A stretch of DNA of 64,000 bases. Origin: Argopecten irradians (Eukaryota; Mollusca; Bivalvia; Pectinida; Pectinidae). The stretch lies in contig NC_091138.1 of NCBI RefSeq assembly GCF_041381155.1, positions 35,209,604 through 35,273,603 of the forward strand. Reading direction: 5' to 3'. The translations under genes and the position numbers were made by a program. Below the pieces are notes generated by a model. That model was not told where the DNA came from, did not search any database, and saw nothing but the letters and a program-made list of their open reading frames with translations. Shown piece by piece: positions 21,952 through 33,395 of the stretch. Position 1 is the first letter of the stretch; every line of letters begins with the position of its first letter.

Positions 21952-23589
21952 TTAAAGTTCTATCACGTGTACAGACCCATCCTGACACCCGATCCATATA
22001 TGTCCACACCAATCTATACCTACGGCGGTAGGACCTGTGATTCCATGTCTTTGGTGCAGGAGACAGATAGCTTTCGTACTGTCTCCAGGTACAACATATA
22101 CCTGGTTATTGACATAATCAGGAACAAACACCCTGTCGTACGTATCATGGCATGTTTGACAAAGTAACATCTCACTGACCCTCCTACCATCGCCCAGTTC
22201 CCCGCCCCATGCATACACAGTTTTGTCAAATTGATCCTTTAATTCCAGATCATATTGAGAATTAGCCCTCTTTACAACCACAGCGACGTGTCCTGTGCTC
22301 AAACAGACGATACTCTCTCCGTTTCCTCCACAAGAAAGTTTTCGGACTTCGTGTCCGAATTTGTTCAGTATCAGTATTGTTGGTGAATTAGTACTAACAA
22401 CCACCTCGTCATTGTTACCCACACTAATACACCCAGCTTGTAACGGACTGATATCAGCAAACTTAGTGAACCGTCTGTCCTCGGACAGACTAGTTATAAG
22501 TGATGATCCACCATAACGTGTCATCAGGAGTACCCCTCTAGTGGTCAAATCCAGAGACCGCGGTAAGAATTCCAGCTTCACACTCTCTTTGACTGTTCCG
22601 TCTTTGTTAACTAGAATCAAATCCTTACTGCCAAATACGGATATCCACACGTGGTTGCTGTCTGCAGGACATATCCAGATGATGCCATTTTGTTGTGGAA
22701 CTTTGAAAATAGATATTTGTTTGACATGCGCACTATCAATATTCCTCTTGTCATAGCGTGCGACGTCATGGCCGACTTGAACATAGCCTAGCATTGATTT
22801 TAACTGGGACTTGTTAATCGTACCGGATACGAAACGTGGAGGACTAGATACCACATTTTCAGTAGATGTATCGAAAAGCGATTTAGTAGTTTTAAGTCTC
22901 TTTGTCAATTCAAAGAAGGATGATATCCTTGACGCTTCCTTCACTTCCTCCTCGATATCCCGAATCAGCACCTTCATCTCCTGGATCTTTTTCTCGTGAC
23001 GCCGGCAAAAGATATCGTCCGATTCTTTAAATTCTTTAAGAAGCGACGATAACTCTGTAATTAATGAGTCGGCCATAGAATCAACGTTGGCCTTTAGTTC
23101 TGATCTCCTAGATTCTACATCCTTAATAGCGCTATTGACGCTCTCCTCGAAGGGTATGCTATCTTGTTTAGGTTGAGTGTCATATTGACTAACATGTGAC
23201 CTCAATGTGTTTAATTCCTCTTGCATATATTTTTTCTGCAGAAACATTTCTTCTTCAATTGCTTTGAAAGCATGATGTTGATGTGTCTGTGCAAGACACA
23301 CTGCACACATTATGACGTCACATTGGCTACAGAACAAGTCGCATGGTTTGCCGGGGTGTATTTTACATACCATAGGGATTATGGCCTCGCCGTGAGTGTT
23401 CGCCTTCTGAATTGGTACGATGTCGTCGTTTCTTGTTTTCCTTCTGCGTTTGTGATCATATTTACATTTGCCACACAAATTCTCCTGACAATTTCTACAA
23501 TACCAATGTACAGTTTCAGAATTTGTACATATCCCACACATGTTAGACACCTTCCCTTGGCCATGACGCTTACCACGTTTACTTGCCAT
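21952..23589 (-). CDS. TRIM-like protein: B-box1, B-box2, coiled coil, beta-propeller
   Basis: The ORF is 545 codons in one exon. The ATG follows an in-frame TAG 12 bases upstream; TTTAATAG just before it could also be an acceptor for a 5' UTR exon. Residues 18-46 form a B-box1-type finger (Cys18, 21, 31, 34, 39, 42, His46). Residues 75-106 form B-box2 (Cys75, His78, Cys87, 90, 95, 98, His103, 106). A coiled coil spans about 110-240. From about 285 to the end lie repeated beta-strand blocks (VWISVFGSKDLILVNKDG, VFVPDYVNNQVYVV, GHIWIGCQDGSVHVIEL) typical of NHL-like propellers. There is no RING, so ligase activity is doubtful. Such B-box/NHL proteins are greatly expanded in bivalves, often linked to innate immunity or RNA regulation; the role here is inferred. 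It is the only intact host-type gene in the window. Confidence 0.93.
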   Translation of the reverse strand: MASKRGKRHGQGKVSNMCGICTNSETVHWYCRNCQENLCGKCKYDHKRRRKTRNDDIVPIQKANTHGEAIIPMVCKIHPGKPCDLFCSQCDVIMCAVCLAQTHQHHAFKAIEEEMFLQKKYMQEELNTLRSHVSQYDTQPKQDSIPFEESVNSAIKDVESRRSELKANVDSMADSLITELSSLLKEFKESDDIFCRRHEKKIQEMKVLIRDIEEEVKEASRISSFFELTKRLKTTKSLFDTSTENVVSSPPRFVSGTINKSQLKSMLGYVQVGHDVARYDKRNIDSAHVKQISIFKVPQQNGIIWICPADSNHVWISVFGSKDLILVNKDGTVKESVKLEFLPRSLDLTTRGVLLMTRYGGSSLITSLSEDRRFTKFADISPLQAGCISVGNNDEVVVSTNSPTILILNKFGHEVRKLSCGGNGESIVCLSTGHVAVVVKRANSQYDLELKDQFDKTVYAWGGELGDGRRVSEMLLCQTCHDTYDRVFVPDYVNNQVYVVPGDSTKAICLLHQRHGITGPTAVGIDWCGHIWIGCQDGSVHVIEL

Positions 23590-23599
23590 ACTCAGTTCC

Positions 23600-25370
23600 T
23601 ATTAAACACCTGTACGCCCATAAACTTTGTGTCTCGCGTTATCTATGTATATCGCTGTCCACTACTACTCAATCGGTTATCTGCAAATGTAGTTATCTTT
23701 GTTTGAAGATGCATATAAGCATTATCTGTATTGTAAATCAATCATCGCTCACCTGTATTTGATACACTAGCGTTTATCTACTATTTACACCTCAATATTA
23801 TCCGTGGTGATTCATATTAACTGCCTTATTGTATCGGTCATCGTTCAGTTATATTTTCGCCGTAACGGCCTTCAACTTTCATGTACTGGTATGTTAATCG
23901 ACAGCTTTTCAACGCGCAAAAAATTACTAAAAATACTGAAAAGCTGTTTATTTAGCCCTGTATCCCATTTCTAGAAAATGGGGTGATTAATTTTAAAATG
24001 CTCCGAATACCACAGAAATCATCCGATCTGAATATATTTTTAGCTTACATTGAAGACAATTCCTTACTGGTCACTATGGTATATGATATGATGGGATTAT
24101 GGGTGAATTTTATTTCATATCGAAAGTTGAATTACGATGATTCGTTTAAAAATCGTTAGTCGGAAAAGTACATCCCCAGGTCACGATTCCCTAATGAGCA
24201 TAGACCGAATGAAATCGCCATCCATTCAACGAATACATTCCTGAAGTGCAGATCCTCAATATAAAGTCACTCGCTTATGAAAACTGCAAATTGGTATCCA
24301 TAAGCGATCCCCAAGCTCATTTATTGTCATGCCGAACAGATGATAACCGATCGCGGCCATTTTTTGTCTGTCGTCACCGATTTGATACAAGCTCTCTGAT
24401 TGACTCATAGGAGAGAGTGGACCAATTATATAATTTTAAGTTAGTCTGTAAATTATGCAGTATTGTTTGCTTTTGAAATGATGTCTGAAATATGCGAATA
24501 CCAGTTCAGATTTCTCGACAAGGATATACCTTGGCAGTGGTTTTTTTTTTGGTCGAATCTACAGCCGAACTTCGGCTGTTTCCCTTAGCCAAAAAATGCC
24601 ATATTTTCCCAATTTTTAAGTCAAATTTCCGAATAAAAACTTATCAAATTCAGTGACTTTTGTGTTGATAATTTGTAACAGATTTTCATTCCTAAAATGT
24701 GTAAATATAGTCTTCATTACTTAAACAAACAATTTGGGGTAAGAAACAATTTTTATTTCACAAAATGAAAAAAAAAATCGAAATGAGCATAAACTAGGTC
24801 GCTAGGTGCACCTTCAGTTCAGAGACGTTTTACAGACATTCAATCTGATAAAAACAATAGTAAACTGCTTTAAAGTTATATAACAATGTTTCCAGAGTTA
24901 ACTTACATTTTAAGTCGTCTAATTATTATTTTTTCGACATAACGAAGGAGTTTTTCTGTGTAAAACGATCTCTGTTCAAGGTAGGAAGTAGCACTTGGGA
25001 TCTAATAATAGAGCCGGAATCCGGTTTCCGAAATTCAGGAATGTAGGAAAAATGTAATAGTGAAACGGAAAAAAAAAGTTATAAAAATGCAAATAGTGCT
25101 GAAAATTAATTGCTTTATTTTTCTTCTAATGATAGAAGGAAAATATCTTGTGAAATAGCATCAGAAATGTTTATTAGATAATTCTAATTTTTTTTATTTT
25201 CAATTTTCTAGTAAGTACACTACTGCGATAAAAATACAGTATTTTTGGGGGGCAATAGAATTAAATTTTGGGCAATTGCAAGGTAATTATTGGGCTCTAC
25301 TTGCCCGGGGGAAGTAGTTTTGAAATTTTTTTACACCCCTGAATTTTTTCCCAATTTCTTCCAAATTCCG
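23600..25370. other. Unassigned; contains one perfect short hairpin
   Basis: No coding signal. At about 24562-24580 ACAGCCGAACTTCGGCTGT is a perfect 9-bp stem with a one-base centre directly after a poly-T run and a short AT spacer. It resembles the end-A hairpins of the elements elsewhere in the window, but no matching end B was found. The 25235-25370 stretch (TTTTCCCAATTT-type) may belong to the same decayed element. Confidence 0.35.
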
Positions 25371-25372
25371 AG

Positions 25373-25690
25373 TTATTTTCCCAATTGAAAAGGCATGGGC
25401 TGTTGAAAAAAACACTGCTTGGTGTTTGTGGTTAGCTTAATGTTTAAACAGTAACAGTAAGTAAAAAATACGAACTCAGGAAAAAAGTCACTAGCCATCG
25501 CTTTGCCCACTGAAATAAAGTAGATAAGTCTGTTAACTGATTCATTACTAAATATGGCTGACGAGAGATATTTATCATCAGCGAATAAAATATAAGATGA
25601 GATGCCTACGTTAATATCGTTTACATAAACTATTAATAGCAAGGGTCCAAGGATCGAGCCATGAAGGACACCCGAGTTGAAAGATAAAAG
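25373..25690 (-). pseudogene. LINE reverse transcriptase fragment
   Basis: The minus strand reads GVLHGSILGPLLLIVYVNDI (about 25677-25615), then ISSYILFADDKYLSSA with the catalytic ADD intact (25600-25555), followed by a helical stretch. This is the RT palm region of a Jockey/CR1-type LINE. Its sequence differs from the RT fragments at 1-1077, 21541-21745 and 39230-39420, so several LINE lineages are present. It is truncated on both sides. Confidence 0.88.
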
Positions 25691-25904
25691 AAAGTTTGCA
25701 CGTTTAGGACAACATATTGTTTCCTATTACAAATATAGTTGTTAAGGATGTATTCTTCTGATGTTTCAGTCCCGTTGAAGTCTCGTTTCGATATAGATCA
25801 AATAAGTTACGAGATTTTCATATACAAATTATCAATATCTGTAGTATGTTTCCAGTTGCAAATTTTGTCAACAATTTACATTTCTGTTATTAGTAGAATT
25901 TTTT

Positions 25905-27171
25905 AGCTCACCTGGCCCGAAGGGCCGGTGAGCTTATGTCATGGCGCGGCGTCCGGCGTCCGTCTGTCCGTCAACATTTCCTTTAAATCGCTACTAGTCC
26001 TAGAGTTCTGCATGGAATGTAACCAAATTTGGCCACAAACATCCTTGGGGGAAGGGGAACAGAACTTGTATAAATTTTGGCTCTGACCCCCCGGGGGCAG
26101 GAGGGGTGGGGCCCAATAGGGGAAATAGAGGTAAATCCTTTAAATCACTACTAGTCATAGAGTTCTGCATGGATTGTAACCAAATTTGGCCACAAGCTTC
26201 CTTGGGGGAAGGGGAACAGAGCTTGTGTAAATTTTGGCTCTGACCCCCCCCTGGGGCAGGAGGGGTGGGGCCCAATAGGGGAAATAGAGGTAAATCCTTT
26301 AAATCGCTACTAGTCATAGAATTCTGCATGGATTGTGACCAAATTTGGCCACAAACTTCCTTGGGGGAAGGGGAACAGAACTTGTGTAAATTTTTGGCTC
26401 TGACCCCCCCTGGGGCAGGAGGGTGGGGCCCAATAGGGGAAATAGAGGTAAATCCTTAAATCACTACTTGTCATAGAGTTCTGCACGGATTGTAACCAAA
26501 TTTGGCCAGAAACATCCTTGGGGAAGGAACAGAACTTGGTAAATTTCCTGGTGGGCAAGGGGAGGGCCAATAGGTTTGAACTTGTATATTAAAGCTATGT
26601 TTTACGCCTGACGTGATGTGTGAGTGTACTGGGAGACTGCGGTATGTTCGTGTTGTGTCTTCTTGTATAGTGGAACTGTTGTCCTTTTTATAGTGCTATA
26701 TCACTGAAGCATGCCGCCGAAGACACCAAGCAACACACCCCACCCGGTCGCATTATACTGACAACGGGCAAACCAGTCGTCCCACTCCCTGTATGCTGAA
26801 CGCTAAGCAGGAGCAGAAACTTCCACTTTTATAGACTTTGGTGTGTCTCGGCCAGGGGAAAGAACCCATAGCCTTCCTCACAGGGGCGAACGCTCAACTC
26901 AAGGCCAAAAGTGAGGCGGTGCCAAGGGAGGCATTAGGAAAGATAAATTCAGTTAGGAAGAAGAGAAAAGATAAGATCCTAAATTTAGTCGCCTTTTACG
27001 ATCATGCAATAGGGGCAGCAGGTACAATTCTAACGCCCTACCTGCAGGACCAATAGGGGATTTAGAGGTAAAAATTCAAATTCCTTCAGAAAAGAAACAA
27101 TGAACCTGTATTCAGAACATTACTTGGCATTACAAACCAGGTGAGCGATACAGGCCCTCTGGGCCTCTTGT
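25905..27171 (+). mobile_element. Hairpin-ended tandem-repeat element E3
   Basis: End A (25905-25934), after TTTTTT, is a perfect stem AGCTCACCTGGCCC/GGGCCGGTGAGCT with loop GAA-type bases, then a CGTCCG-rich stretch. End B (27138-27171) is CCAGGTGAGC, GATAC, hairpin AGGCCCTCTGGGCCT, CTTGT. The core has four units of about 158 bp (CTACTAGTC at about 25990, 26148, 26309, 26463). A SINE-A copy at 26612-27048 is inserted near end B, with CCAATAGG on both sides. Confidence 0.87.
26612..27048 (-). repeat. SINE-A inside element E3
   Basis: 5' end CCTGCAGG at right; the 3' portion at left is strongly diverged. CCAATAGG occurs on both sides of the inserted region, consistent with a short target duplication. 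Confidence 0.8.
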
Positions 27172-27495
27172 TTATACAGCGAATTTATGAAATGGCCCAT
27201 ATGGCGGCCATTATAAAATTGTGTCTTTTTTCGCTTTGAGTAGAGCCACAGTTTTACCATATTTTACTTAAATTGCTTTTACTTAAACCATCACTGCGCC
27301 AGCATTTTTAGCTGTATCAAGTAATTTTTGCTGTAAATCTTTACTAGGTTCATGGTGATAAAGCAAAATTGATCATTAATGTGTGCAAGGATACACTTTT
27401 GTCACTTTATTTTTTACATTTAATGGTAATTTGAGCACTTATTTTGTTTTTGAGTAAAAAATATTTAAATGGGGCAAAAACGTAAGCCCACAGAA

Positions 27496-27521
27496 CCCCC
27501 CCCCCCCCCCCCCCCCCCCCC
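27496..27521. repeat. Poly-C tract
   Basis: About 26 consecutive C; assembly length is uncertain. Confidence 0.95.
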
Positions 27522-27607
27522 AATTTTTCTGCCTGATTTAGAAACAACAACCCCTGTCATATTGATATGCGAAATATTGACAAAAAGTTTAATACCAGAA
27601 CTTTTTT

Positions 27608-29141
27608 AGCCCACCATCATCAGCATCAGATGGTGGGCTATTCAAATCGCCCTGCGTCCGTGGTCCGTCGTCCGTCCGTAAACAGATTTTATGGCTGATC
27701 GTAAAAACAAGATGGCCGCCAGGCAGCCATCTTTGATTTTGGCAGTTGAAGTTTGTTATCGATATTTCTTGAGAACTACTGAAGGGATTTTGTTCAAACT
27801 TCACATGGAGGTTACCCTAGGTCCCTAGTTGTGCCATACAGACTTTGAGGCTGATCGGAAAAACAAAATGGCCGCCAGGCCGCCATCTTGGATTTTGATA
27901 GTTAAAGTTTGTTATCACTATTTCTCAGATAGTACTGAAGGGATCTGTCTCAAATTTTATATGTAGGTTCCCCGAGGGGCCCTAGTTGTGCATATTGTGA
28001 TTTGCGACCGATCGGTCTGGCAGCCATCTTGGATTTTTATATTCAAAGTTTGTTATCGCTATTTCTCAGAAAGTATTGAATGGATCTTTCTCAAATTTCA
28101 CATGTAGGTTCCCCTAGGGCCCTAGTTGTGCATATTGTGATTTGGGACCGATTGATCAACAAGATGGCCATGGCCGCCAAGTAATCATCTTGGATTTTGA
28201 TAGTTGAAGTTTCTTACCGGTATTTCTCAAAAGGTACTGAAACGATCTGTCTCAAATTTTATATGTAGTATGTTTGAAAAAGTTAAAAAAGTAGAGAAAA
28301 GATCCATCTTTCCTTTGTCAGATATATATCATTCTTTGGTGGGCGCCAAGATCCCTCTGGGATCTCTTGTAATAGTTAAAGTTTGTTACAGCTAATTCTC
28401 AGAAAGTACTGAAGTGATTGTTCTCAAATTTCATATGTATGTTCCTCTAGGACCCTAGTTGTGCATATTGCATTTTGGGACTGATCGGTCAACAAGATGG
28501 CCGACCAGCTGCCATCTTGAATTTTGATAGTTAAAGTTTGTTACCGCAAATTCTCAGAAAGTACTGAAGGGATTGTTCTCAAATTTCATATGTAGGTTCC
28601 CCTAGGACCCTAGTAGTGCATATTGCATTTTGGGACTGATCGGTCAACAAGATGGCCGCCAGGTAGCCATCTACGATTTTGATAGTTAAAGTTTGTTATC
28701 GCTATTTCTCAGAAAGTACTGAAGGGATCTTTCTCAAATTTCATATGAAGTGTTTCCCTAGTGGACCCAAGTTGTCCATATTGCATTTTGGGACTGATCG
28801 GTCAACAAGATGGCTGCTGGTCCATCTTGGATTTTGATAGTTAAAGTTTCTTACCGCTATTTCTCAGAAAGTATTGAAGGGATTGTTCTCAAATTTCATA
28901 TGTAGGTTCCCCTAGGACCTAGTTCTGCCTATTGCATTTTGAGACCAATTGATCAACAAGATGGCCGACCACCATCTTGGGTTTTGATAGTTTAAAGTTT
29001 GAAAAGCACAGAAAAGAATTTTCAGTTTGAAAAGCAGAAAAAAGAAGTGTAAGTTTGAAAAGCAGAGAAAAGATCCCTCTTTCATTTGTCAGACATAGAT
29101 CAATCTTTGGTGGGCGCCAAGATCCCGCTGGGATCTCTTGT
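27608..29141 (+). mobile_element. Hairpin-ended element E6 with an internal second end B
   Basis: End A (27608-27639) after TTTTTT is AGCCCACCATC/GATGGTGGGCT with a CATCAGCATCA loop region, followed by CGTCCGTGGTCCGTC. End B (about 29105-29141) is CTTTGGTGGGC, GCCA, hairpin AGATCCCGCTGGGATCT, CTTGT. Core units of about 150-158 bp each hold CAAGATGGCCG...CCATCTTGG. A second end B (GGTGGGCGCCAAGATCCCT through CTCTTGT, about 28336-28371) lies in the middle and is followed directly by more core, indicating a joined or nested pair of elements. Confidence 0.85.
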
Positions 29142-29235
29142 TTTATAAGGGTTAGATTTGGCAACAATGGCTGAAAAAGGTGCATTTTGTAGCTCCAAAT
29201 TAAGGGGTAGGGGTAGCTTATGTTGTTATTCTGAG

Positions 29236-30798
29236 ACAAGAGGCCCATGGGCCTTTACGGTCATCTGACTCATGGCACAAAACAACAAAGTCACAGTATA
29301 TAGTAGTGGTTAACAATTAATATAAATAATACAAGGAACTCCTTAGTTGAATATGTAAGTTTCTGAAATAGGTAAATGTCATTTGTTGAACAAACTTGGT
29401 TGCCCTTTATCCATATATGGTTGTAACCCATTCAAGGATTAATATAAGGAGTCAGATTTTAAAGCCAAATTTCAGCTAAGCTCCCAGTTTGGACCTCCGC
29501 CGTACTATCCCCGTGGGTCTTAGCCTGGTCCTTTATAAAATATGATTGTCCTCACCTTAAGTTCCCCCTTCTGAATCAATTAAAACCCCTATAGACCAAT
29601 TTTCATTGAGATCTGGAATGAACCTGAACACAGGAAGTGGGCCAGCAGCCATCTTGAAATACCAAAATTTTTACGACAATGTTTGCATGTTGTTCCGCAT
29701 CAATTAAAACCCCTATAGACCAATTTTCATTAAGATCAGAGACTGAAACCTTAAAACAGGAAGTGGGCCAGCGACCATCTTGGAATACAATAATCTTTAC
29801 GAAAATGTTTGCACGTTGTTCGGCGTCAATTAAAACCCCTATAGATCAATTTTCATTGAGATCAGAGAGTGAAACCTGAAAACAGGAAGTGGGCCAACTA
29901 AAATTAAGAAAATTTGCCGTTTTGGGGCCCTACCCCTCAGCCCCTAGGGGTTGGACCAGGCTCATTTATATAAAATATGATTGTCCTTTCCCAATGATGT
30001 TTCACACTAAATATAAATGAAATCCGTCCAAGGATGAAGGAGGAGTAGAATTTTAAAGCTTAAAATAAGAAAGTTTGCCCTTTTGAGGCCCAACCCCTCA
30101 GCCCCTAGGGGTCAGACCTATCTCAAATATATAAAATATGAATGTCCTTACCTAATGATGTTTCACACTAAATATGGATGAAATCCATCAAAGGATGAAG
30201 GAGGAGTAGGAATTTAAAGCTAAAGTGAGAAAATTTGCCCTTTTGGGGCCCCACCCCTCAGCCCCTAGGGGTCGGACCAGGCTCATTTATATAAAATATG
30301 ATTGTCCTTCCCCAATGATGTTTCAAACCAAATATGGATGAAATCCATCCAAGGATGAAGGAGGAGTAGGATTTTAAAGCTGAAATTAAGAAAATTTGCC
30401 CTTTTGTGGCCCCGCCACTCTGACCCTAGGGGTCGGACCAGGCTCATTTATATAAAATATGATTGTCCTTCCCTTATGAAGTTTCACACCAAATATGGAT
30501 GAAATCCATCAAAGGCTAAATGAAGGAGGAGTAGGATTTTTAAAAGCTTAAAATAAGTTTCACACAAAAATTTGCCCTTTTGGTGCCCCCCCACCCCTCA
30601 GCCCCTAGGGGTCGGACCAGGCTCATTTATATAAAATATGATTGTCATTCCCCAATTATGTTTCAAACCAAATATGGATAAAATCCATCAAAGAATGAAG
30701 GAGGAGTAGGCTTTTGTATAAATAGTCTTACGCACGGCGCACGACGAGGGACGAAACACGATGACAATAGGTCATCCTGACCTTCGGTCAGATGACCT
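29236..30798 (-). mobile_element. Hairpin-ended tandem-repeat element E2
   Basis: End B lies at left (29236-29268): ACAAGAG, GGCCCATGGGCC, TTTAC, GGTCATCTGA. End A lies at right (30769-30798): AGGTCATCCTGACC/GGTCAGATGACCT, followed by AAAAAAAA and preceded by an ACGCACGGCGCACGACG stretch. The core has two repeat types: about three units with CAGGAAGTGGGCCAGC (29590-29900) and four to five of about 161 bp with GTTTCACACTAAATATGGAT (GTTTC at 29999, 30160, 30320, 30481, 30660). No coding capacity. Confidence 0.87.
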
Positions 30799-30799
30799 A

Positions 30800-31460
30800 A
30801 AAAAAAGTCTTATTTATAATAACTGGTATATTTTTAAAGAAGGCTACTTGAAAATAAATTCTACAAACATCCATACACAGTAAACATATCATTAGGAAAT
30901 TATGGCTTTAATTTGTGTATGTGGTCAAAACGGCAAAATTCCTATAAAATCCAATATTTTGTTAATAAGGTATCTTTGAGTGACAATAGTTCAAAAAAGA
31001 GTACGCAGACACATGTTTTTTTTCTATTTTCTTTTATGGTATGAACTCCTATTTCCAAAAATAGAAAAAAAGTTAAATACAAGAAATTTTGACTTCTCAG
31101 AGTGCATCCTTAACCAACAGAGCAAACTCCCTCTTATGAATTTAAGCTACACCTTGTCAGAGACTTCGGAAACATCTAAAATACTGTACAAACATCCATT
31201 ATCTACACATTTATAAATATTGTGAGTTATTTTAGCCCCGATAATTACATGTGCCCGTGGTGTCTACCCCTTTACCTCAGCCAGCTTATTTAGTTACCGG
31301 AATATGTTATCGATGTAACACAAAGCATAATGTGCATTTATAATTTACTGGATTGTTTCACGTCATAATGTACAAGTGCATTTATAATTTACTGGATGGT
31401 TTCACGTCAGTTCAGAAATACTTGTCTGCATGCATCAGTCTTTAGATCGGTTTCATTTTA
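30800..31460. other. No recognisable feature
   Basis: AT-rich, with a duplicated ATTTATAATTTACTGGATGG-type piece near 31336 and 31379. No gene or element end recognised. Confidence 0.5.
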
Positions 31461-31464
31461 AGGG

Positions 31465-32664
31465 TGATCTTTTAGTGCAAAAAGTCGTTTATATGGAAAT
31501 AACCCCTTTTGACCCCACCCTTCAGGCCCCCGGGGGGTCAGCCCCATCATTTGCAAAATTTTGAATCCAAACCCTATAAGGATATAACCATTACATTATG
31601 AGCGTAATCCCATGTTAAGTTGCAGAGAAAAAGTCATTTATATGGAAATTGACCACTTTTGACCCCGCCCCTCAGGCCCACGGGGGTCAGCCCTATCATT
31701 TGCACAATTTGGAATCCCCATCCTATAAGGATGCTACCATTGCATTATGGGTGCTATACCATGCTTAGTTGCAGAGAAGAAGTCATTTATATGGAAATAG
31801 CCAAATTGACCCCGCCCCTCAGGCCCCCGGGGGTCAGCCCTATCATTTGCACAATTTTGAATCCCCACACTATAAGGATGCTACCATTGTATTAGTGGTT
31901 AAGATGTCCCGACATATTACCACAAGCCCTCCACCTCTGGGATGCGGGTTCGAATCCCATGTGGGGCAGTTGCCAGGTACTGACCGCTGGTCGGTGGTTT
32001 TTCTCCGGGTACTCCGGCTTTCCTCCACCAACAAACCTGGCACGTCCTTACATGACCCTGGCTGTTAATAGGACGTAAAAATAAAATAAACAAACAAAGT
32101 ATTATGGGTGCTTTACCATGCTTAGTTGCAGAGAAGAAGTCATTTATATGGAAATAGCCAAATTGACCCCGCCCCTCAGGCCCCCGGGGGTCAGCCCTAT
32201 CATTTGCACAATTTTGAATCCCCGCACTATAAGGATGCTACAATTGTATTATGGGTGCTATACCATGCTTAGTTTCAGAGAAGAAGTCGTTTATATGGAA
32301 ATAGCCAAATTGGCCCCTTTTGACCCCGCCCCTCAGGCCCCCGGGGGTCAGCCCCATCATTTGCACAATTTGGAATCCCCATCCTATAAGGATGCTAACA
32401 TTGCATTATGGGTGCTATACCACGCTTAGTTGCAGAGAAGAAGTCATTTATATGGAAAAAGCCAAATTGACCCCTTTTGGCCCCGCCCCTCAGGCACCCA
32501 GGGGATCAGCCCTATCATTTTTACAATTTTCAGTTAGTAGCCCATAAGGATGCTACCAGTCAAATTTTGTTGAAATCCGACCAGCGGTTATGGAGAAGAA
32601 GTCGATTGTTGACGGACGCTGCAGTATCCCATAAGCTCACCTCGGTCCTTTGGACCAGGTGAGC
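31465..32664 (-). mobile_element. Hairpin-ended element E4, end B missing
   Basis: End A at right (32633-32664) is AGCTCACCTCGGTCC, TTT, GGACCAGGTGAGCT, nearly the same family as E3. Core units of 147-157 bp carry GCAGAGAAGAAGTCATTTAT and CCCCCGGGGGTCAGCCC (GCAGAGAA at 31622, 31771, 32128, 32432). The left end is lost. A SINE-B copy interrupts the third unit. Confidence 0.8.
31889..32104 (+). mobile_element. SINE-B (tRNA-derived) with GTATTA duplication
   Basis: The body 31895-32098 starts GTGGTTAAGATGT (A-box region, missing about 15 leading bases). It has a perfect B box GGTTCGAATCC at 31947-31957, then a conserved middle with GGTCGGTGGTTTTTCTCCGG and TACTCCGGCTTTCCTCCACC. It ends GACCCTGGCTGTTAATAGGA, CGTAAAAATA and (CAAA)n. 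GTATTA lies on both sides (31889-31894, 32099-32104). It would be transcribed by RNA polymerase III. The tail is shared with SINE-A. Confidence 0.92.
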
Positions 32665-32845
32665 TAACAATGTTGGGGAAAAAGAAGACACTAACAAAAA
32701 GATAGTGACAAAACTATCTAAAACATATTTTTTCTAGTACATTTCATACTAATTTTAGTACATTTCATACTAATTCTAATACATTTCATACAAATTCTAG
32801 TACTGTAACATTTCATATATATTCTAGTACGTTTCCAATCTAATA

Positions 32846-33139
32846 ACAGGAGCTGTTGGAGAACAGCAATGCTCGCCTATTCAGAAGAAGTTGATGTTCA
32901 AGTATTTACTATTTAAACATGGAAATATGACAAATCAACAGACTAAAAAAAAACCTAAAGGGCCCCAAATTGGTTGTATTATCACGTTCAGCATCCATAC
33001 ACATTAGGAAAATAAAATCATAAACATTTATGATGACTTAAGCTTAAACAATTAACGAAACAGAAACTTGCTCAAAAACTTTAACGTGAAATGGGACGCC
33101 AATGCTGACGCCCACGCTATTCTTCGAATAGGCGAGCTA
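32846..33139 (-). mobile_element. Short hairpin-ended element E5
   Basis: End B at left: ACAGGAG, hairpin CTGTTGGAGAACAG, CAAT, GCTCGCCTATTC (32846-32881). End A at right: TATTCTTCGAATAGGCGAGCT followed by AAAAAT (33117-33139). The arm GCTCGCCTATTC is shared inverted between the ends, as in the larger elements. No tandem core remains. Confidence 0.7.
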
Positions 33140-33395
33140 AAAATAAGACTTGTAATTCCCTTCCCACTACGATACTCTACGTTACGCTTCAATACAAGAT
33201 ATAACCTCTCCTGGAGGTATAAACATTACTAGAACGTCCCGAGGTGTTCCGATAGAGTTAAAATATGGCAGCCCCCTTGCCAACGATGCCGCGGACGCTC
33301 CATCGGGTGTACAGTTTGTGTGTGTCTGCGGATTTTCTTTCATTGTAAAAGACATATGATAATGGGAGCACAAGGGTTAAAATTGTACAAATTGA

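Noticed and set aside
21796..22167. 123-codon plus-strand ORF
   Set aside because: Overlaps the 3' end of the TRIM-like gene on the opposite strand; no recognisable features.
23221..23706. 161-codon plus-strand ORF
   Set aside because: Antisense shadow of the TRIM-like gene; no domain and poor composition.
24541..24600. Rho-independent-type terminator (stem plus T-run)
   Set aside because: The organism is clearly eukaryotic; the stem-loop is more likely a repeat terminus, and no matching partner end was found.
26000..26570. Repetitive proline-rich ORFs on both strands
   Set aside because: They are open frames through the tandem core of hairpin element E3, where unit length happens to keep frame.
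29679..29879. 66-codon plus-strand ORF with internal repeat
   Set aside because: Lies in the core repeats of element E2.
31895..32098. Functional tRNA gene
   Set aside because: A and B boxes are present, but the cloverleaf cannot close and the sequence continues into a SINE body with target duplication.
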